Part shown: positions 1 through 9,144 of the stretch, piece after piece
How positions within the stretch are numbered: position 1 is the stretch's first letter
Layout of the letters: every line of letters begins with the position of its first letter
Assembly: GCF_017916505.1 (NCBI RefSeq)
Contig: NZ_JAFMSZ010000001.1
Coordinates: 1,364,001 to 1,428,000 of the forward strand
Direction of reading: 5' to 3'
DNA length: 64,000 nt
Origin: Naasia sp. SYSU D00057
Lineage (GTDB): Bacteria; Actinomycetota; Actinomycetes; Actinomycetales; Microbacteriaceae
Translations under genes and position numbers: made by a program
The notes under the pieces: model-generated
Told to the model about the DNA's origin: nothing
Databases searched by the model: none
What the model saw: the letters and a program-made list of their open reading frames with translations, nothing else

Positions 1-1785
1 CGCGTGGTCGCGCGCGTACTGGACGTAACTGTTGGACACGCCCTGCGGCACCATCGGCCACACCATCGCGTCGGCGCTCACCACGAAGTCGATGACGACC
101 GGTCGGTCGTTCGTCTCGAGGGCGAGCTTGATCGCCTCGTCCACCTGGTCCTCGCGCTCCACCCGGATGCCGAGGCAGCCGTACGCCTCCGCGAGCTTCA
201 CGAAGTCCGGCACCCGCATGGTCTGGTGGCCGGTGTTGAGGTCGGTGTTCGAGTAGCGGCCGTTGTAGAACAGCGTCTGCCACTGGCGCACCATGCCGAG
301 CGAGCTGTTGTTGATGACGGCGACCTTGATCGGGATGTTGTTGATGACGCAGGTGGCGAGCTCCTGGTTGGTCATCTGGAAGCAGCCGTCGCCGTCGATC
401 GCCCACACCACTCGGTCGGGCTGGGACACCTTGGCGCCCATCGCGGCCGGGACGGAGTAGCCCATCGTGCCGGCGCCGCCCGAGTTGAGCCACGAGTTGG
501 GCCGCTCGTACTTGATGAACTGGGCCGCCCACATCTGGTGCTGGCCGACGCCCGCCGCGTACACGGCCTCCGGCCCTGTCAGCTCGCCGATCCGCTGGAT
601 CACGTGCTGCGGGGAGAGCAGGCCGTCGGTCGTGGCCGTGTAGCCGAGCGGGAACTCGGCGCGCAGCCCGTCGAGGTAGCTCCACCAGTTCGAGTAGTCG
701 GGCTTGTCGCCGCCGGACGCGTCGGTGAACGCGCCGAGGAGGTCGACGAGCACGTCCTTCAGGTCGCCCACGATCGGCACGTCGGCGACGCGGATCTTCG
801 AGATCTCGGCCGGGTCGATGTCGACGTGCACGATCTTCGCCTTGGGCGCGAAGAGCGCGGCCTTGCCGGTCACGCGGTCGTCGAAGCGGGCGCCGAGCGA
901 TACGACGAGGTCCGCCTCCTGCAGGGAGAGGACCGCGGGGACGGTGCCGTGCATACCCGGCATGCCGAGGTGCTGCGGGTGCGAGTCGGGGAAGGCGCCG
1001 CGCGCCATCAGCGTGGTGACGACGGGGGCGCCGGTCGCCTCGGCGAGGGCCTTCAGCTCCTCGGACGCCTGGGAGCGGATGATCCCGCCGCCGACGTAGA
1101 GGACCGGCTTCTTGGCCTCGGCGATCAGCTGGGCGGCCGCGACGATCTGCTTGCCGTGCGCCTTCGTGACGGGGCGGTAGCCCGGCAGGTCGAGCTTCGG
1201 CGGCCAGATGAACGGCGCGGTGTTCTGCTGCGCGTCCTTGGTGATGTCGACGAGCACGGGGCCCGGCCGGCCGGTGGAGGCGATGTGGTAGGCCGCCGCG
1301 ATCGTCGAGGGGATCTCGGCCGCGTCCTTCACAAGGAAGCTGTGCTTCGTGATCGGCATGGTGATGCCGACGATGTCGGCCTCCTGGAAGGCGTCCGTGC
1401 CCATCAGGGTCGAGAACACCTGGCCGGTGATCGCGAGCATCGGCACGGAGTCCATGTGAGCGTCGGCGATCGCGGTGACGAGGTTCGTCGCGCCCGGGCC
1501 GGAGGTGGCGATCGCGACGCCGGTCCTCCCCGACGCACTCGCGTAGCCCTCGGCCGCGTGGCCGGCGCCCTGCTCGTGGCGGACGAGGATGTGCCGGATC
1601 TTCGACGTGTCCATCAGGGGGTCGTAGACGGGCAGGATCGCGCCGCCGGGCAGGCCGAAGACGTCCGTCACCCCGAGGAGCTCGAGGGTGCGGACGACGG
1701 CTTCGGCCCCGGTCAGGACCTCGGGCGCGTCGCTCGGGGCGGCGTGCTTGGGCGCGGTCGGCGTCGGTGCAGGGGACGCAGGCAT
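1..1785 (-). CDS. ilvB: Acetolactate synthase large subunit (3' end cut by window edge)
   Basis: Catalytic subunit of acetohydroxyacid synthase, the TPP- and FAD-dependent enzyme that makes 2-acetolactate or 2-aceto-2-hydroxybutyrate for valine, leucine and isoleucine synthesis in the cytoplasm. The translation has the N-terminal [13 protein letters not shown] segment and the catalytic Glu in [16 protein letters not shown] (about residue 71). The TPP/Mg motif [11 protein letters not shown] lies near residue 462. The C-terminal [19 protein letters not shown] sits at the window edge, so only about 10-15 residues should be missing. The ATG at 1785 is chosen because the protein then starts with a short Pro/Ala-rich leader before the conserved core. 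ilvD lies 48 nt upstream on the same strand, so the two are probably co-transcribed. The regulatory subunit ilvN would be expected just beyond the left edge (inference). Confidence 0.95.
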   Translation of the reverse strand, partial: MPASPAPTPTAPKHAAPSDAPEVLTGAEAVVRTLELLGVTDVFGLPGGAILPVYDPLMDTSKIRHILVRHEQGAGHAAEGYASASGRTGVAIATSGPGATNLVTAIADAHMDSVPMLAITGQVFSTLMGTDAFQEADIVGITMPITKHSFLVKDAAEIPSTIAAAYHIASTGRPGPVLVDITKDAQQNTAPFIWPPKLDLPGYRPVTKAHGKQIVAAAQLIAEAKKPVLYVGGGIIRSQASEELKALAEATGAPVVTTLMARGAFPDSHPQHLGMPGMHGTVPAVLSLQEADLVVSLGARFDDRVTGKAALFAPKAKIVHVDIDPAEISKIRVADVPIVGDLKDVLVDLLGAFTDASGGDKPDYSNWWSYLDGLRAEFPLGYTATTDGLLSPQHVIQRIGELTGPEAVYAAGVGQHQMWAAQFIKYERPNSWLNSGGAGTMGYSVPAAMGAKVSQPDRVVWAIDGDGCFQMTNQELATCVINNIPIKVAVINNSSLGMVRQWQTLFYNGRYSNTDLNTGHQTMRVPDFVKLAEAYGCLGIRVEREDQVDEAIKLALETNDRPVVIDFVVSADAMVWPMVPQGVSNSYVQYARDHA

Positions 1786-1833
1786 GGGTATCGGATCCTC
1801 ACAGGGACATCAGGTGCGGAAGGCGCCCGCGAA

Positions 1834-3543
1834 CTACCCGGTGACTGCGCCCGTCGCTGCCGACCGGACGAGCTTGGAGTACTTCGCGAGGACGCCACGG
1901 GTGTAGCGCGGAGGGAGCGGGGCCCAGTTCTCGGCCCTGGCTTCGAGCTCAGCCGGGTCGACAAGTAGGTCGATCGAGCGAGCGGCGATATCGACCCGTA
2001 TCAGATCACCATCGCGCACGAAGGCGATGGGACCAGCGTCCACCGCTTCGGGTGCTATGTGGCCGATGCACAGGCCGGTTGTGCCGCCTGAGAATCTGCC
2101 GTCCGTCAACAATAGAACATCGCGGCCGAGTCCTGCGCCCTTGATGGCGGCGGTGATGGCGAGCATCTCGCGCATGCCGGGTCCGCCCTTGGGTCCCTCG
2201 TAGCGGATGACCACCACGTCGCCGTGCTTGATCTCGCCGTTCGTGAGGGCATCCATGGCGGCGCGCTCGCGCTCGAACACCTTCGCGGGGCCCTCGAAGA
2301 CCTCGGCGTCGAAGCCCGCGGTCTTCACCACGGCGCCCTCGGGGGCCATCGAGCCGCTGAGGATCGTGAGGCCGCCGGTCTCGTGGATGGGGTTGTCGAG
2401 CGTGCGGAGCACCTCGCCGTCGAGGGGCGCGATGTCCATCTCCTCGAGGTTCTCGGCGAGGGTCTTGCCGGTGACGGTCATCACGTCGCCGTGCATGAGG
2501 CCGGCCTCGAGCAGCGCCTTCATGAGGACGGGCAGGCCGCCGAGGCGGTCGACGTCGTTCATCACGTACTTGCCGAAGGGCTTGAGGTCGCCGATGTGCG
2601 GCACCTTCGAGCCGATGCGGTTGAAGTCGTCGAGGGTGAGCTCGACCTCGGCCTCGTGCGCGATGGCGAGCAGGTGCAGGACGATGTTGGTCGAGCCGCC
2701 GAGCGCCATGCCGACCGCGATCGCGTTCTCGAACGCCTCCTTGGTGAGGATGTCGCGGGCGGTGATGCCCTTCTCGAGCATCCCGACGACGGCCTCGCCG
2801 CTGCGGTGCGCGTAGTAGTCGCGGCGGCGGTTCGCGGAGGGCGGCGACGCGGAGCCGGGGAGGCTCATGCCGAGGGCCTCGGCGACGGACGCCATCGTGT
2901 TCGCGGTGTACATGCCGCCGCAGGCGCCCTCACCGGGCGCGAAGTTGCACTCGATCGCCTTGGCGTCGGCCTCGCTCATGGTGCCGGCCTTCACCGCGCC
3001 GACCGCCTCGAAGGAGTCGATGATCGTGATGTTCTTCTCGGTGCCGTCCGACAGGCGCACCCAGCCGGGCGCGATCGAGCCGGCGTAGACGAAGACGGCG
3101 GCGAGGTCGAGGCGCGCGGCGGCCATCAGCATGCCGGGGAGGCTCTTGTCGCAGCCCGCGAGCAGCACGGTTCCGTCGAGGCGCTCGGCCTGCATGACGG
3201 TCTCGACGCTGTCGGCGATGACCTCACGGGAGACGAGCGAGAAGTGCATCCCCTCGTGGCCCATCGAGATGCCGTCGGAGACGCTGATCGTGCCGAACTG
3301 CAGCGGATACCCGCCGCCCGAGTGCACGCCCTCCTTCGCCGCCTGCGCGAGGCGGTCGAGCGAGAGGTTGCACGGCGTGATCTCGTTCCACGAGCTCGCG
3401 ATGCCGATCTGCGGCTTGTCCCAGTCGGCATCGCCCATGCCCACGGCGCGGAGCATCCCGCGCGAGGTCATGGCCTCGATGCCGTCCGTGACGATCCTGC
3501 TGCGCGGCTTGATGTCGGGCTCGCCCTGCTTCGTTTCGGACAC
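1834..3543 (-). CDS. ilvD: Dihydroxy-acid dehydratase
   Basis: Fe-S enzyme that dehydrates 2,3-dihydroxy acids to 2-keto acids, the third common step of branched-chain amino acid synthesis. It reads as 569 residues, normal for the family. Cysteine motifs expected to bind the cluster are visible: [23 protein letters not shown] and [12 protein letters not shown]. The GTG at 3543 (start [16 protein letters not shown]) is preferred to an ATG about 105 nt further upstream. The longer form would translate an inverted repeat, while the GTG has a TACCCT box ending 6 nt before it, the arrangement of a leaderless actinobacterial mRNA. No Shine-Dalgarno sequence is seen. ilvB follows 48 nt downstream. 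Confidence 0.95.
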   Translation of the reverse strand: MSETKQGEPDIKPRSRIVTDGIEAMTSRGMLRAVGMGDADWDKPQIGIASSWNEITPCNLSLDRLAQAAKEGVHSGGGYPLQFGTISVSDGISMGHEGMHFSLVSREVIADSVETVMQAERLDGTVLLAGCDKSLPGMLMAAARLDLAAVFVYAGSIAPGWVRLSDGTEKNITIIDSFEAVGAVKAGTMSEADAKAIECNFAPGEGACGGMYTANTMASVAEALGMSLPGSASPPSANRRRDYYAHRSGEAVVGMLEKGITARDILTKEAFENAIAVGMALGGSTNIVLHLLAIAHEAEVELTLDDFNRIGSKVPHIGDLKPFGKYVMNDVDRLGGLPVLMKALLEAGLMHGDVMTVTGKTLAENLEEMDIAPLDGEVLRTLDNPIHETGGLTILSGSMAPEGAVVKTAGFDAEVFEGPAKVFERERAAMDALTNGEIKHGDVVVIRYEGPKGGPGMREMLAITAAIKGAGLGRDVLLLTDGRFSGGTTGLCIGHIAPEAVDAGPIAFVRDGDLIRVDIAARSIDLLVDPAELEARAENWAPLPPRYTRGVLAKYSKLVRSAATGAVTG

Positions 3544-3560
3544 GTAAAGAGGGTACCCTC
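3544..3560 (-). promoter_or_regulatory. Leaderless ilvD promoter box and palindrome
   Basis: A TACCCT hexamer (minus strand, 3550-3555) stands 6 nt before the ilvD GTG and fits the TANNNT -10 box of leaderless actinobacterial promoters. It is embedded in the perfect 12-bp palindrome GAGGGTACCCTC (3549-3560), which could also be a protein-binding site. No clear -35 box is seen. Confidence 0.45.
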
Positions 3561-3592
3561 CCGGGCGCGTCGCCCCGCCCGCTCCCGCTGTG

Positions 3593-3656
3593 CTCCCGAG
3601 TTGCCACTTTCCGTCCCTATTCCGCCGCTTGTGGGCGGAAAGTGGCAACTCGGGAG
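3593..3656. repeat. Inverted repeat, GTTGCCACTTTCC family, copy 1
   Basis: A perfect 21-bp inverted repeat (arms 3593-3613 and 3636-3656) with a 22-nt loop. The arms contain GAGTTGCCACTTTCCG. It lies between ilvD and the DUF559 gene and its right arm abuts that gene's stop codon, so it can act as a terminator-like hairpin. The same core recurs at 4613-4669 and 5464-5520. Confidence 0.9.
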
Positions 3657-4556
3657 TCAGGAGGAGGCGGCGAGGGCGGCGCGGACGCGGGAGACCACGC
3701 CGGCGGGGTTCCTCATGTGCTCGGCGAGGACCCGGATGACGCGCCAGTCCTCGGCGGCGAGCTCCTCGAGGCGCTCGACGTCGCGGGTGTACTGGCGCTG
3801 ATCCGTGCGGTGCTGGTCGCCGTCGTACTCGACGACGACGCGATACTTCCGGTACACGAGGTCGCCTCGGGCGACGAAGCGGCCGAACCGGTCGAGGATG
3901 TCGACGTTGAGCTCGGGCTCTGGCAGTCGCGCCGCGTGCAGGAGGAGCCGGAGCCGGGTCTCCTGCGGCGACTCGGAGCCGACCCGGATCAGCGGCAGCG
4001 CCTCCCGCAGAGTCGTGATGCCCCTGCGTCCCCCGGCTCGCGGAACGAGGGCCTTGAGCTCATCGACCGAGCATCGCGGCGACCGGCCGCCGACCAGGGC
4101 GTCCCCCGCGACGACGAGCTGCTCGACCGTGAGGTCGCCCGCCAGCTGCAGGAGCGTGTGCGCCGGAGACGTGACGAAGAGACCGTCGACGACGACCACC
4201 GCGATGTTTTCGACGTGGGTGTGGTGACCGACGATCCCTGCCACCCGGGGAGCGCGGTCCGGCTGGAACACCGTCACGTGGAGCGGCTCGTCCTTCTCAG
4301 CGCCCGGCACGGGCATGCCGTGGATGCGTGCCGCCGTCCGATGGCTGAAGAACTGTCCCGGTGCCATGAGCTCCGCGTAGACACGGCATCGCTCGAGGAC
4401 AGAGGAGCCGACAGGGCCGGCGATACGGACTCCCGGGAACGGCGCCGCGAGGTCCGGCCCCCGCAGGCGCTTCTCCCCCAGTCCTTGAGCCTGGGCGTCC
4501 TTGACCCGGAAGGCCCCGGAGAAGCGCTCCGGCAGCGGCGTCGTCCGTCGTGGCAT
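3657..4556 (-). CDS. DUF559/Vsr-like nuclease-domain protein
   Basis: A 299-residue protein. The N-terminal ~170 residues resemble the helix-turn-helix region seen in AbiEi-like and related actinobacterial proteins ([17 protein letters not shown]). The C-terminal ~110 residues form a PD-(D/E)XK-type DUF559 domain. Likely catalytic residues are the Glu in SPQETRLRL (about residue 197), the Asp in [11 protein letters not shown] (about 229) and the Glu in [11 protein letters not shown] (about 242). Such proteins are common and mostly uncharacterised in actinobacteria; a nuclease activity is inferred from the motif. The gene is bracketed by inverted repeats of one family on both sides. No partner toxin gene is next to it, so an antitoxin role is not supported. 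The ATG at 4556 has no clear Shine-Dalgarno sequence, so translation may be leaderless. Confidence 0.8.
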   Translation of the reverse strand: MPRRTTPLPERFSGAFRVKDAQAQGLGEKRLRGPDLAAPFPGVRIAGPVGSSVLERCRVYAELMAPGQFFSHRTAARIHGMPVPGAEKDEPLHVTVFQPDRAPRVAGIVGHHTHVENIAVVVVDGLFVTSPAHTLLQLAGDLTVEQLVVAGDALVGGRSPRCSVDELKALVPRAGGRRGITTLREALPLIRVGSESPQETRLRLLLHAARLPEPELNVDILDRFGRFVARGDLVYRKYRVVVEYDGDQHRTDQRQYTRDVERLEELAAEDWRVIRVLAEHMRNPAGVVSRVRAALAASS

Positions 4557-4612
4557 GGCGGGAAGGATGCCGCCCGGCGCGGCTCCTCGCGCCGCCCGTC
4601 CACACCCCCGCG

Positions 4613-4669
4613 CGAGTTGCCACTTTCCGGCCCCATTTGCGTGTCTTGGGGGCGGAAAGTGGCAATTCG
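4613..4669. repeat. Inverted repeat, GTTGCCACTTTCC family, copy 2
   Basis: Arms 4613-4629 and 4653-4669, 17 bp with one mismatch, same core as copies 1 and 3. It sits between the AlkD-like gene and the DUF559 gene, just before the latter's 5' region. Confidence 0.85.
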
Positions 4670-4688
4670 GCCGAGGGGTACGCCCGCG

Positions 4689-5378
4689 TCAGCGGGCGAG
4701 GAGACGCGTGCGCTCGTCGGGCGGGAGGTGCTCGATCGCGCCGCGAAGGGTCACGCGCGGCATGTCCGCGCGGTGCTCCTCGAGGAAGGCGAGCAGGCGG
4801 GCGCGATCCACCTCACCGACCTCGCGGAGGGCGACGCCGACCGACGTGTTCACGACCTCCTCGGGGTCGTCCACGAGGATCCGGGCGAGCTCGAGCGGGT
4901 CGTCGAGATCCTTGCTCCGGATGAGCCAGAACGCGGCCGTGATCGCGGTTCGACGCGCGATCGGATTCGAGGACGCCGCGAGCTCGAACAGCGGGGCTCG
5001 CGATTTGTCGAGGAGGTACCAGCCGACGACGCGCGGGGCGGCCCGATCGACGAGGTCCCAGGTGTCGATGCGGTCGTGCCGCCGGAGGTAGAGCTCGCAG
5101 AGCTCGCGCCGCTCGTCGTCGGTGATCCGCGGCCGGCGTGCCCTGAAGTCGAGGACGCTCACCGCCCCGATGCGAGCCTCGTAGTACTCACTCTCGAGCA
5201 GTCGCTCGACCTCGTCGAGCGGCATCCGCTCGAACTCCTTCGCGAGGTCGAACGTGTGCTTCATCCGCACGCCGAGGATCGCGGCGTGCGGGAGCCGCCG
5301 CCGGATCTTCTCGCGCTCCTCGTCCGATCGGAAGGCCTGCAGCCGCTCCAGGAACGCCTCGGCGGTCAGCTCCGTCAC
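4689..5378 (-). CDS. AlkD-like DNA alkylation repair protein (HEAT repeats)
   Basis: A 229-residue all-helical protein whose sequence fits the AlkD family of HEAT-like DNA glycosylases, which remove alkylated bases without base flipping. Matching features are the EFERMPLDEVERLLESEYYEARIGAVSV-type helices near residues 48-75 (quoted in part: LLESEYYEARIGAVSVLDF), IDTWDLVDRAAPRVVGWYL near 108-126 and RRTAITAAFWLIRSKD near 147-162. Length is typical (about 220-240). The start is a GTG at 5378, behind the purine-rich GGAGGG on the minus strand. It is flanked by two copies of the GTTGCCACTTTCC inverted repeat. Enzymatic activity is inferred from the family; some members may only bind DNA. Confidence 0.75.
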   Translation of the reverse strand: MTELTAEAFLERLQAFRSDEEREKIRRRLPHAAILGVRMKHTFDLAKEFERMPLDEVERLLESEYYEARIGAVSVLDFRARRPRITDDERRELCELYLRRHDRIDTWDLVDRAAPRVVGWYLLDKSRAPLFELAASSNPIARRTAITAAFWLIRSKDLDDPLELARILVDDPEEVVNTSVGVALREVGEVDRARLLAFLEEHRADMPRVTLRGAIEHLPPDERTRLLAR

Positions 5379-5463
5379 CGGCCCTCCCTCCGTCGCGCGG
5401 GTCCTGGGAACGGACGCGACGGTACCGGGGAGGTTCCCCCTTCCGCGACCCCATCTCCCTTCG

Positions 5464-5520
5464 CGAGTTGCCGATTCCCGCCCCTATCGCAGCCGGATAG
5501 GGGCGGAAAGTGGCAACTCG
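5464..5520. repeat. Inverted repeat, GTTGCCACTTTCC family, copy 3
   Basis: Arms 5464-5487 and 5497-5520, 24 bp with three mismatches around a 9-nt loop. The right arm is identical to the core of copies 1 and 2; the left arm has drifted. It lies downstream of otsB and upstream of the AlkD-like gene, where it could also terminate otsAB. Confidence 0.85.
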
Positions 5521-5539
5521 GCGGACCCGAGGCCGGGCG

Positions 5540-6373
5540 TCAGTTGGAGGCGGGGGTGCGCTCCGCCCACGCGCTGCGGAGGTCGGCGAGGAGGGTCAGG
5601 ACCTCGGCGACCTCGTCGGGGCCCGCCACGCGGTGGTCGGCGACCGTGGTGCCGGGGCCGATCTTGACGCCCAGGTCGGCGGGGCCAAGCGCCTCGAATG
5701 CGTCCTCGTCGGTGACGTCGTCGCCCGCGTAGAAGACGGCCGTGGAGTGCGTGTAGCGGCGGAGGTGCTCCACCGCCTCGCCCTTCGTCGTCGAGCGGAC
5801 CGAGAACTCGAGCACGTCCTTGCCCCGCCGGACGGTGAGGTCGTTGATCTCGGCGCGCGTCTCCGACAGGGCGACCAGGTGCGCGACGCGGCTGTCCTTG
5901 TCGGTCGCCATCCGGGTGTGCAGCGCGAAGCCCGCCGGCTTCGCCTCCACCCACACCTCGTCGAGGTTGTCGGCGACCTGGTCGAGCACGTCGCCGAGCA
6001 GGCCGAGCCGCGCCTGCTCGTCCTCGTCGAGCGTGAACACGTCGTCCGGGGAGTCGAGCCGCAGCTCGACCCCGTGCGAGCCGACGAGCAGCGTCTCGTC
6101 GCCCGCGCCCGACACCTCCTCGAGGCTGTCGAGGGCACGCCCGGACACGAGGGCCACGCGCGTGGCCGGCAGCTCGGACAGGCGGCGCACCGCCGCCCGG
6201 TTGCCGGGCAGGGCGCGGGCCTTCGCCGGGTCGTCGACGACCGGCGCGAGCGTGCCGTCGAAGTCGAGGGCGACGAGCAGCCGCTCGGTCCGTGCGAGGT
6301 CGGCGAGGGCGTCGCGCAGTGCGGCGGGCAGCCAGGGCCCGTCCTGGCCGGCGCGGGAGTCGAGGGAGCTCAT
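5540..6373 (-). CDS. otsB: Trehalose-6-phosphate phosphatase
   Basis: HAD-superfamily phosphatase that converts trehalose 6-phosphate to trehalose, the second step of the OtsAB pathway for a compatible solute. The 277-residue product has the HAD nucleophile motif LLVALDFDGTLAPVVDD (about residues 32-48), the VALVSGRALDSLEEV motif II region, and the C-terminal YAGDDVTDEDAFEAL Mg-binding motif. It starts 4 nt after the otsA stop, so the pair forms an operon. The ATG start gives a family-typical length. Confidence 0.93.
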   Translation of the reverse strand: MSSLDSRAGQDGPWLPAALRDALADLARTERLLVALDFDGTLAPVVDDPAKARALPGNRAAVRRLSELPATRVALVSGRALDSLEEVSGAGDETLLVGSHGVELRLDSPDDVFTLDEDEQARLGLLGDVLDQVADNLDEVWVEAKPAGFALHTRMATDKDSRVAHLVALSETRAEINDLTVRRGKDVLEFSVRSTTKGEAVEHLRRYTHSTAVFYAGDDVTDEDAFEALGPADLGVKIGPGTTVADHRVAGPDEVAEVLTLLADLRSAWAERTPASN

Positions 6374-6377
6374 CGGC

Positions 6378-7871
6378 TCACTCGTCGGTCGTGGCGACGG
6401 CGGGCGCGTCCGCGGGCTGGGTGCGCCCGAGCACCTCGAGGAAGGTGTTCGACCAGCGCGCGACGTCGTGCTCGATGACCCTGCGGCGCAGGGCGCGCAT
6501 CCGCATCGCCCGATCCCGCTTCGGCATCCGGACGGCGGTCATGATCGCGTCCTTCAGTCCGTCGATGTCGTGCGGGTTGATGAGCAGCGCGCTCTTCAGC
6601 TCGTCGGCGGCGCCCGCGAACTCGCTGAGGACGAGCACGCCGTCCTCGTCGACGCGGCTCGCGACGTACTCCTTGGCGACGAGGTTCATCCCGTCGCGCA
6701 GCGCGGTGACGAGCATGACGTCGGCGGCGAGGAACAGCGCCACCATCTCCTCGCGCGGATAGCTGTGGTGCAGGTAGCTGATCGCCTGGTGGCCGATCGT
6801 GCTGTAGTCGCCGTTGATGCGGCCGACGGCGAGCTCGATCTCGTCGCGCAGCTGACGGTACGTCTCGACCCGCTCCCGGCTCGGACTCGCCACCTGCACG
6901 AGGATCGCGTCCTCTCCGGAGAGGCGCCCCTCGGCGAGCAGCTCGCCGAAGGCCTTGATGCGGTGGCCGATGCCCTTCGTGTAGTCGAGGCGGTCGACGC
7001 CGAGCATGACGAACTTCGGGTCGCCGAGCTCGTGCCGGATCTGCCGCGCTCGCTCCTGCACGCCCGGGTCGTTCGCGAGCTTCTCGTAGCCGCTCGCGTC
7101 GATCGAGATCGGGAAGTGCCGCGCGATGACGGTGCGCACCCGGGCGCGGCCCTCGTCGTCCGTCTCGGGCACCTCGATGATCGTGCCCTTCGCCGAGTAG
7201 CCGAGGATGCGGCGGACGGCGCGCGCGAAGTTGCCGGCGTCCGCGTTGCGCTGGAAGCCGATCACGTCGGCGCCGAGCAGGCCCTCGACGATCTGGCGCC
7301 GCCACGGCAGCTGCGAGTAGATGCCGTATGCCGGGAAGGGGATGTGGTTGAAGAAGCCGATGGTGAGGTCGTCGCGCAGCTCGCGGAGCATCGCGGGGAC
7401 GAGCTGCAGCTGGTAGTCCTGCACCCATACGGTCGCCTTCTCGGCGGCGACGGATGCGGCGGCCTCGGCGAAGCGCCGGTTCACCTCGACGTAGCTCTCC
7501 CACCACTCGCGGTGGTAGCTCGGCTGCGCGATGACGTCGTGGTACAGCGGCCAGAGGGTGTCGTTGGAGAAGCCCTCGTAGTACTCCGCGACCTCCTGCT
7601 CGGAGAGCCTGATCGGCACGAGCCACGCGCCGTCGCTCTCGAAGGACTCGAAGTCGCGGTCGGCGATGCCGGGCCAGCCCACCCAGGCCCCGTCGTTGCT
7701 GCTCATCACGGGCTCGAGGGCGGTCACGAGGCCGCCCGGCGAGTGCTGCCATGCGCCTCCGTCGCCCCGCTCCACCCGATCGACGGGGAGCCGGTTGGAG
7801 ACGACGACGAAGTTGAACGTCCGGGAGGCTGCGCTGCTGATGGTCGATCCGATCTGCTCGGGAAACGGCAC
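6378..7871 (-). CDS. otsA: Trehalose-6-phosphate synthase
   Basis: GT20 glycosyltransferase that joins UDP- or GDP-glucose to glucose 6-phosphate. The 497-residue protein opens with VVVSNRLPVDRVERGDGGAW, followed by VWVQDYQLQLVPAMLRE and GFFNHIPFPAYGIYSQLPW. FVMLGVDRLDYTKGIGHRI lies in mid-protein and LRDGMNLVAKEYVASR near the C terminus, all family hallmarks. The start is a GTG at 7871 with a TAGACT box (minus strand, 7876-7881) a few nt upstream and no strong Shine-Dalgarno sequence. It is the first gene of otsAB, directly downstream of the mrp operon on the same strand (7-nt gap), so read-through from mrp is possible. That would link osmolyte synthesis to ion homeostasis (inference). Confidence 0.95.
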   Translation of the reverse strand: MPFPEQIGSTISSAASRTFNFVVVSNRLPVDRVERGDGGAWQHSPGGLVTALEPVMSSNDGAWVGWPGIADRDFESFESDGAWLVPIRLSEQEVAEYYEGFSNDTLWPLYHDVIAQPSYHREWWESYVEVNRRFAEAAASVAAEKATVWVQDYQLQLVPAMLRELRDDLTIGFFNHIPFPAYGIYSQLPWRRQIVEGLLGADVIGFQRNADAGNFARAVRRILGYSAKGTIIEVPETDDEGRARVRTVIARHFPISIDASGYEKLANDPGVQERARQIRHELGDPKFVMLGVDRLDYTKGIGHRIKAFGELLAEGRLSGEDAILVQVASPSRERVETYRQLRDEIELAVGRINGDYSTIGHQAISYLHHSYPREEMVALFLAADVMLVTALRDGMNLVAKEYVASRVDEDGVLVLSEFAGAADELKSALLINPHDIDGLKDAIMTAVRMPKRDRAMRMRALRRRVIEHDVARWSNTFLEVLGRTQPADAPAVATTDE

Positions 7872-7878
7872 CGGAAGT

Positions 7879-8271
7879 CTACCGACCGCGGCCTGGACGC
7901 CTCCCTCTCGGGTTCTCCCCCGCCCGCTGAGCGCGCTGGATGTCGTCCTCGAGCTCGTCGCGGACGAGCAGGTCGTCGCGCAGATGGCCGACGCGGTAGC
8001 CGGCGCGCCCCAGCATGTGCGCCGCCATCGGGGTGGTGAGGAGATGGAGCGCCAGGATCGGAAGGACGACGAGCAGTGTCGTCCACGACCCGGAGGAGAG
8101 CACGAGCGCGGCCAGCGCCGCGACCATCCCGAGGATCTGCGGCTTCGTCGCGGCGTGCATCCGGCTGAGCGCGTCGGGGAAGCGGAGGAGCCCGATACCG
8201 GCGGCGAGCGACAGCACGGCCGCGAGGAGCAGCAGCCCGGCGGAGACGAGGTCGGCCCAGTCGTCGCTCAC
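7879..8271 (-). CDS. mrpG: Mrp-type Na+/H+ antiporter subunit G
   Basis: Small membrane subunit of the Mrp (Mnh) multi-subunit cation/proton antiporter. The 130-residue protein has three helices: LVSAGLLLLAAVLSLAAGIG, MVAALAALVLSSGSW and LLVVLPILALHLLTTPMAAH. The family motif GLLRFPDALSRMHAATK sits between the first two. A GTG start at 8271 is chosen over an upstream ATG: it has GAAGGGA 6-8 nt before it, and it lies just beyond the mrpF stop codon. The C-terminal tail is hydrophilic and rich in Arg and Glu. Last gene of the mrp operon. Confidence 0.88.
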   Translation of the reverse strand: MSDDWADLVSAGLLLLAAVLSLAAGIGLLRFPDALSRMHAATKPQILGMVAALAALVLSSGSWTTLLVVLPILALHLLTTPMAAHMLGRAGYRVGHLRDDLLVRDELEDDIQRAQRAGENPRGRRPGRGR

Positions 8272-8272
8272 G

Positions 8273-8593
8273 TCAGTCCCTTCCTCGTGGCGCATGCTGG
8301 AGCGCCCCGCGCTCACCGTCCGACCGGCGGTCGTGCTTCGACACGTAGCGTGCGACCGCGATGGCGCCGAGCACCGCCGTCCCGGCCAGGGCGAGCACCA
8401 GCGGTATCGACCGCGTGTGGTGGTTCGCGACCATGTCGGCGATGAGCGCCAGCATCACGAGTGTCACGAGCACGTCGGAGCTGACCATCCGATCGATGAT
8501 CGACGGGCCGCGCAGGATCCGGAGGAGGACGAGGAACGCCGCTCCCGCGAACAGCACCCCGGCGATCAGGTGCAGGATGTCGACCAGGGTCAT
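8273..8593 (-). CDS. mrpF: Mrp-type Na+/H+ antiporter subunit F
   Basis: 106-residue membrane subunit with three predicted helices (LHLIAGVLFAGAAFLVLLRI, VLVTLVMLALIADMVA, IPLVLALAGTAVLGAIAVAR). It also has the family motif RGPSIIDRMVSSD. Its ATG overlaps the mrpE stop as ATGA, so translation is coupled. Needed for assembly or activity of the Mrp complex in characterised systems. Confidence 0.9.
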   Translation of the reverse strand: MTLVDILHLIAGVLFAGAAFLVLLRILRGPSIIDRMVSSDVLVTLVMLALIADMVANHHTRSIPLVLALAGTAVLGAIAVARYVSKHDRRSDGERGALQHAPRGRD

Positions 8594-9144
8594 CGGCTCA
8601 CCTTCCGGTACTCGCTGTGCGAGCCGATCGCCCGCAGGAGTCGGCGCTCCGTGTCGAGGCTCCTCTGGCGCACCCGGTCGACAGCGGCCGCATCCGAGAC
8701 GCCGAGCGCGTGCAGGAACAGCGTCGAGCGGGCCCGGTCCACCTCGATGACGAGGGACCCGGGAACGAGCGACAGGGTCACCGCGACGAGGGTGATGATG
8801 AGGTCTGAGCGGGTGACGAGCTTGACTTCGACGATGGCGGTGCCCGGCTGGCGCCGCGGGTCGAGCGCGTACGCCGCGACCTGCACCGATCCGGCGACCA
8901 CCTCGCCGGCGAAGCGGACCAGGTACGCGAGCAGCCAGCCCGGGTGCAGCCGGCCCGTCAGCTGGACGGGCGGCAGCTCGAAGATGCGGGTCGCGAGCAG
9001 CGCGACGCCGATCCCGGCGAGCACGTCCATCGGGGTGAAGGAGCCCCAGAGCAGCAGCCAGAACAGGACGAGCCCGCCGAGGAGGAGCAGCTGGTGTCCC
9101 GTGCGGATCCCCTCCCCGCGGCGGCCGTGCCGGACGCCGCTCAC
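8590..9144 (-). CDS. mrpE: Mrp-type Na+/H+ antiporter subunit E
   Basis: 184-residue subunit with two N-terminal membrane helices (HQLLLLGGLVLFWLLLWGSF, MDVLAGIGVALLATRIFEL) and a cytoplasmic domain. That domain holds AYLVRFAGEVVAGSVQVAAY and TLSLVPGSLVIEVDRARSTL, typical of MnhE. The start is a GTG at 9144 that overlaps the mrpD stop as GTGA; the first ~16 residues are basic. The stop overlaps the mrpF ATG. Confidence 0.9.
   Translation of the reverse strand: MSGVRHGRRGEGIRTGHQLLLLGGLVLFWLLLWGSFTPMDVLAGIGVALLATRIFELPPVQLTGRLHPGWLLAYLVRFAGEVVAGSVQVAAYALDPRRQPGTAIVEVKLVTRSDLIITLVAVTLSLVPGSLVIEVDRARSTLFLHALGVSDAAAVDRVRQRSLDTERRLLRAIGSHSEYRKVSR

Noticed and set aside
4-1968. Long open frame on the plus strand across ilvB
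   Set aside because: Its translation is Arg/Val/Asp low-complexity of the kind produced opposite a GC-rich gene, while the minus strand encodes a clear acetolactate synthase.
3657-4556. AbiE-type toxin-antitoxin system
   Set aside because: There is no AbiEii nucleotidyltransferase partner beside the gene, and the C-terminal domain is nuclease-like.
5403-5412. Extra LacI half-site TGGGAACG
   Set aside because: Only a half-site with no palindromic partner, upstream of a DNA-repair gene; the same word also occurs inside a coding region near 21593, so it is expected by chance.
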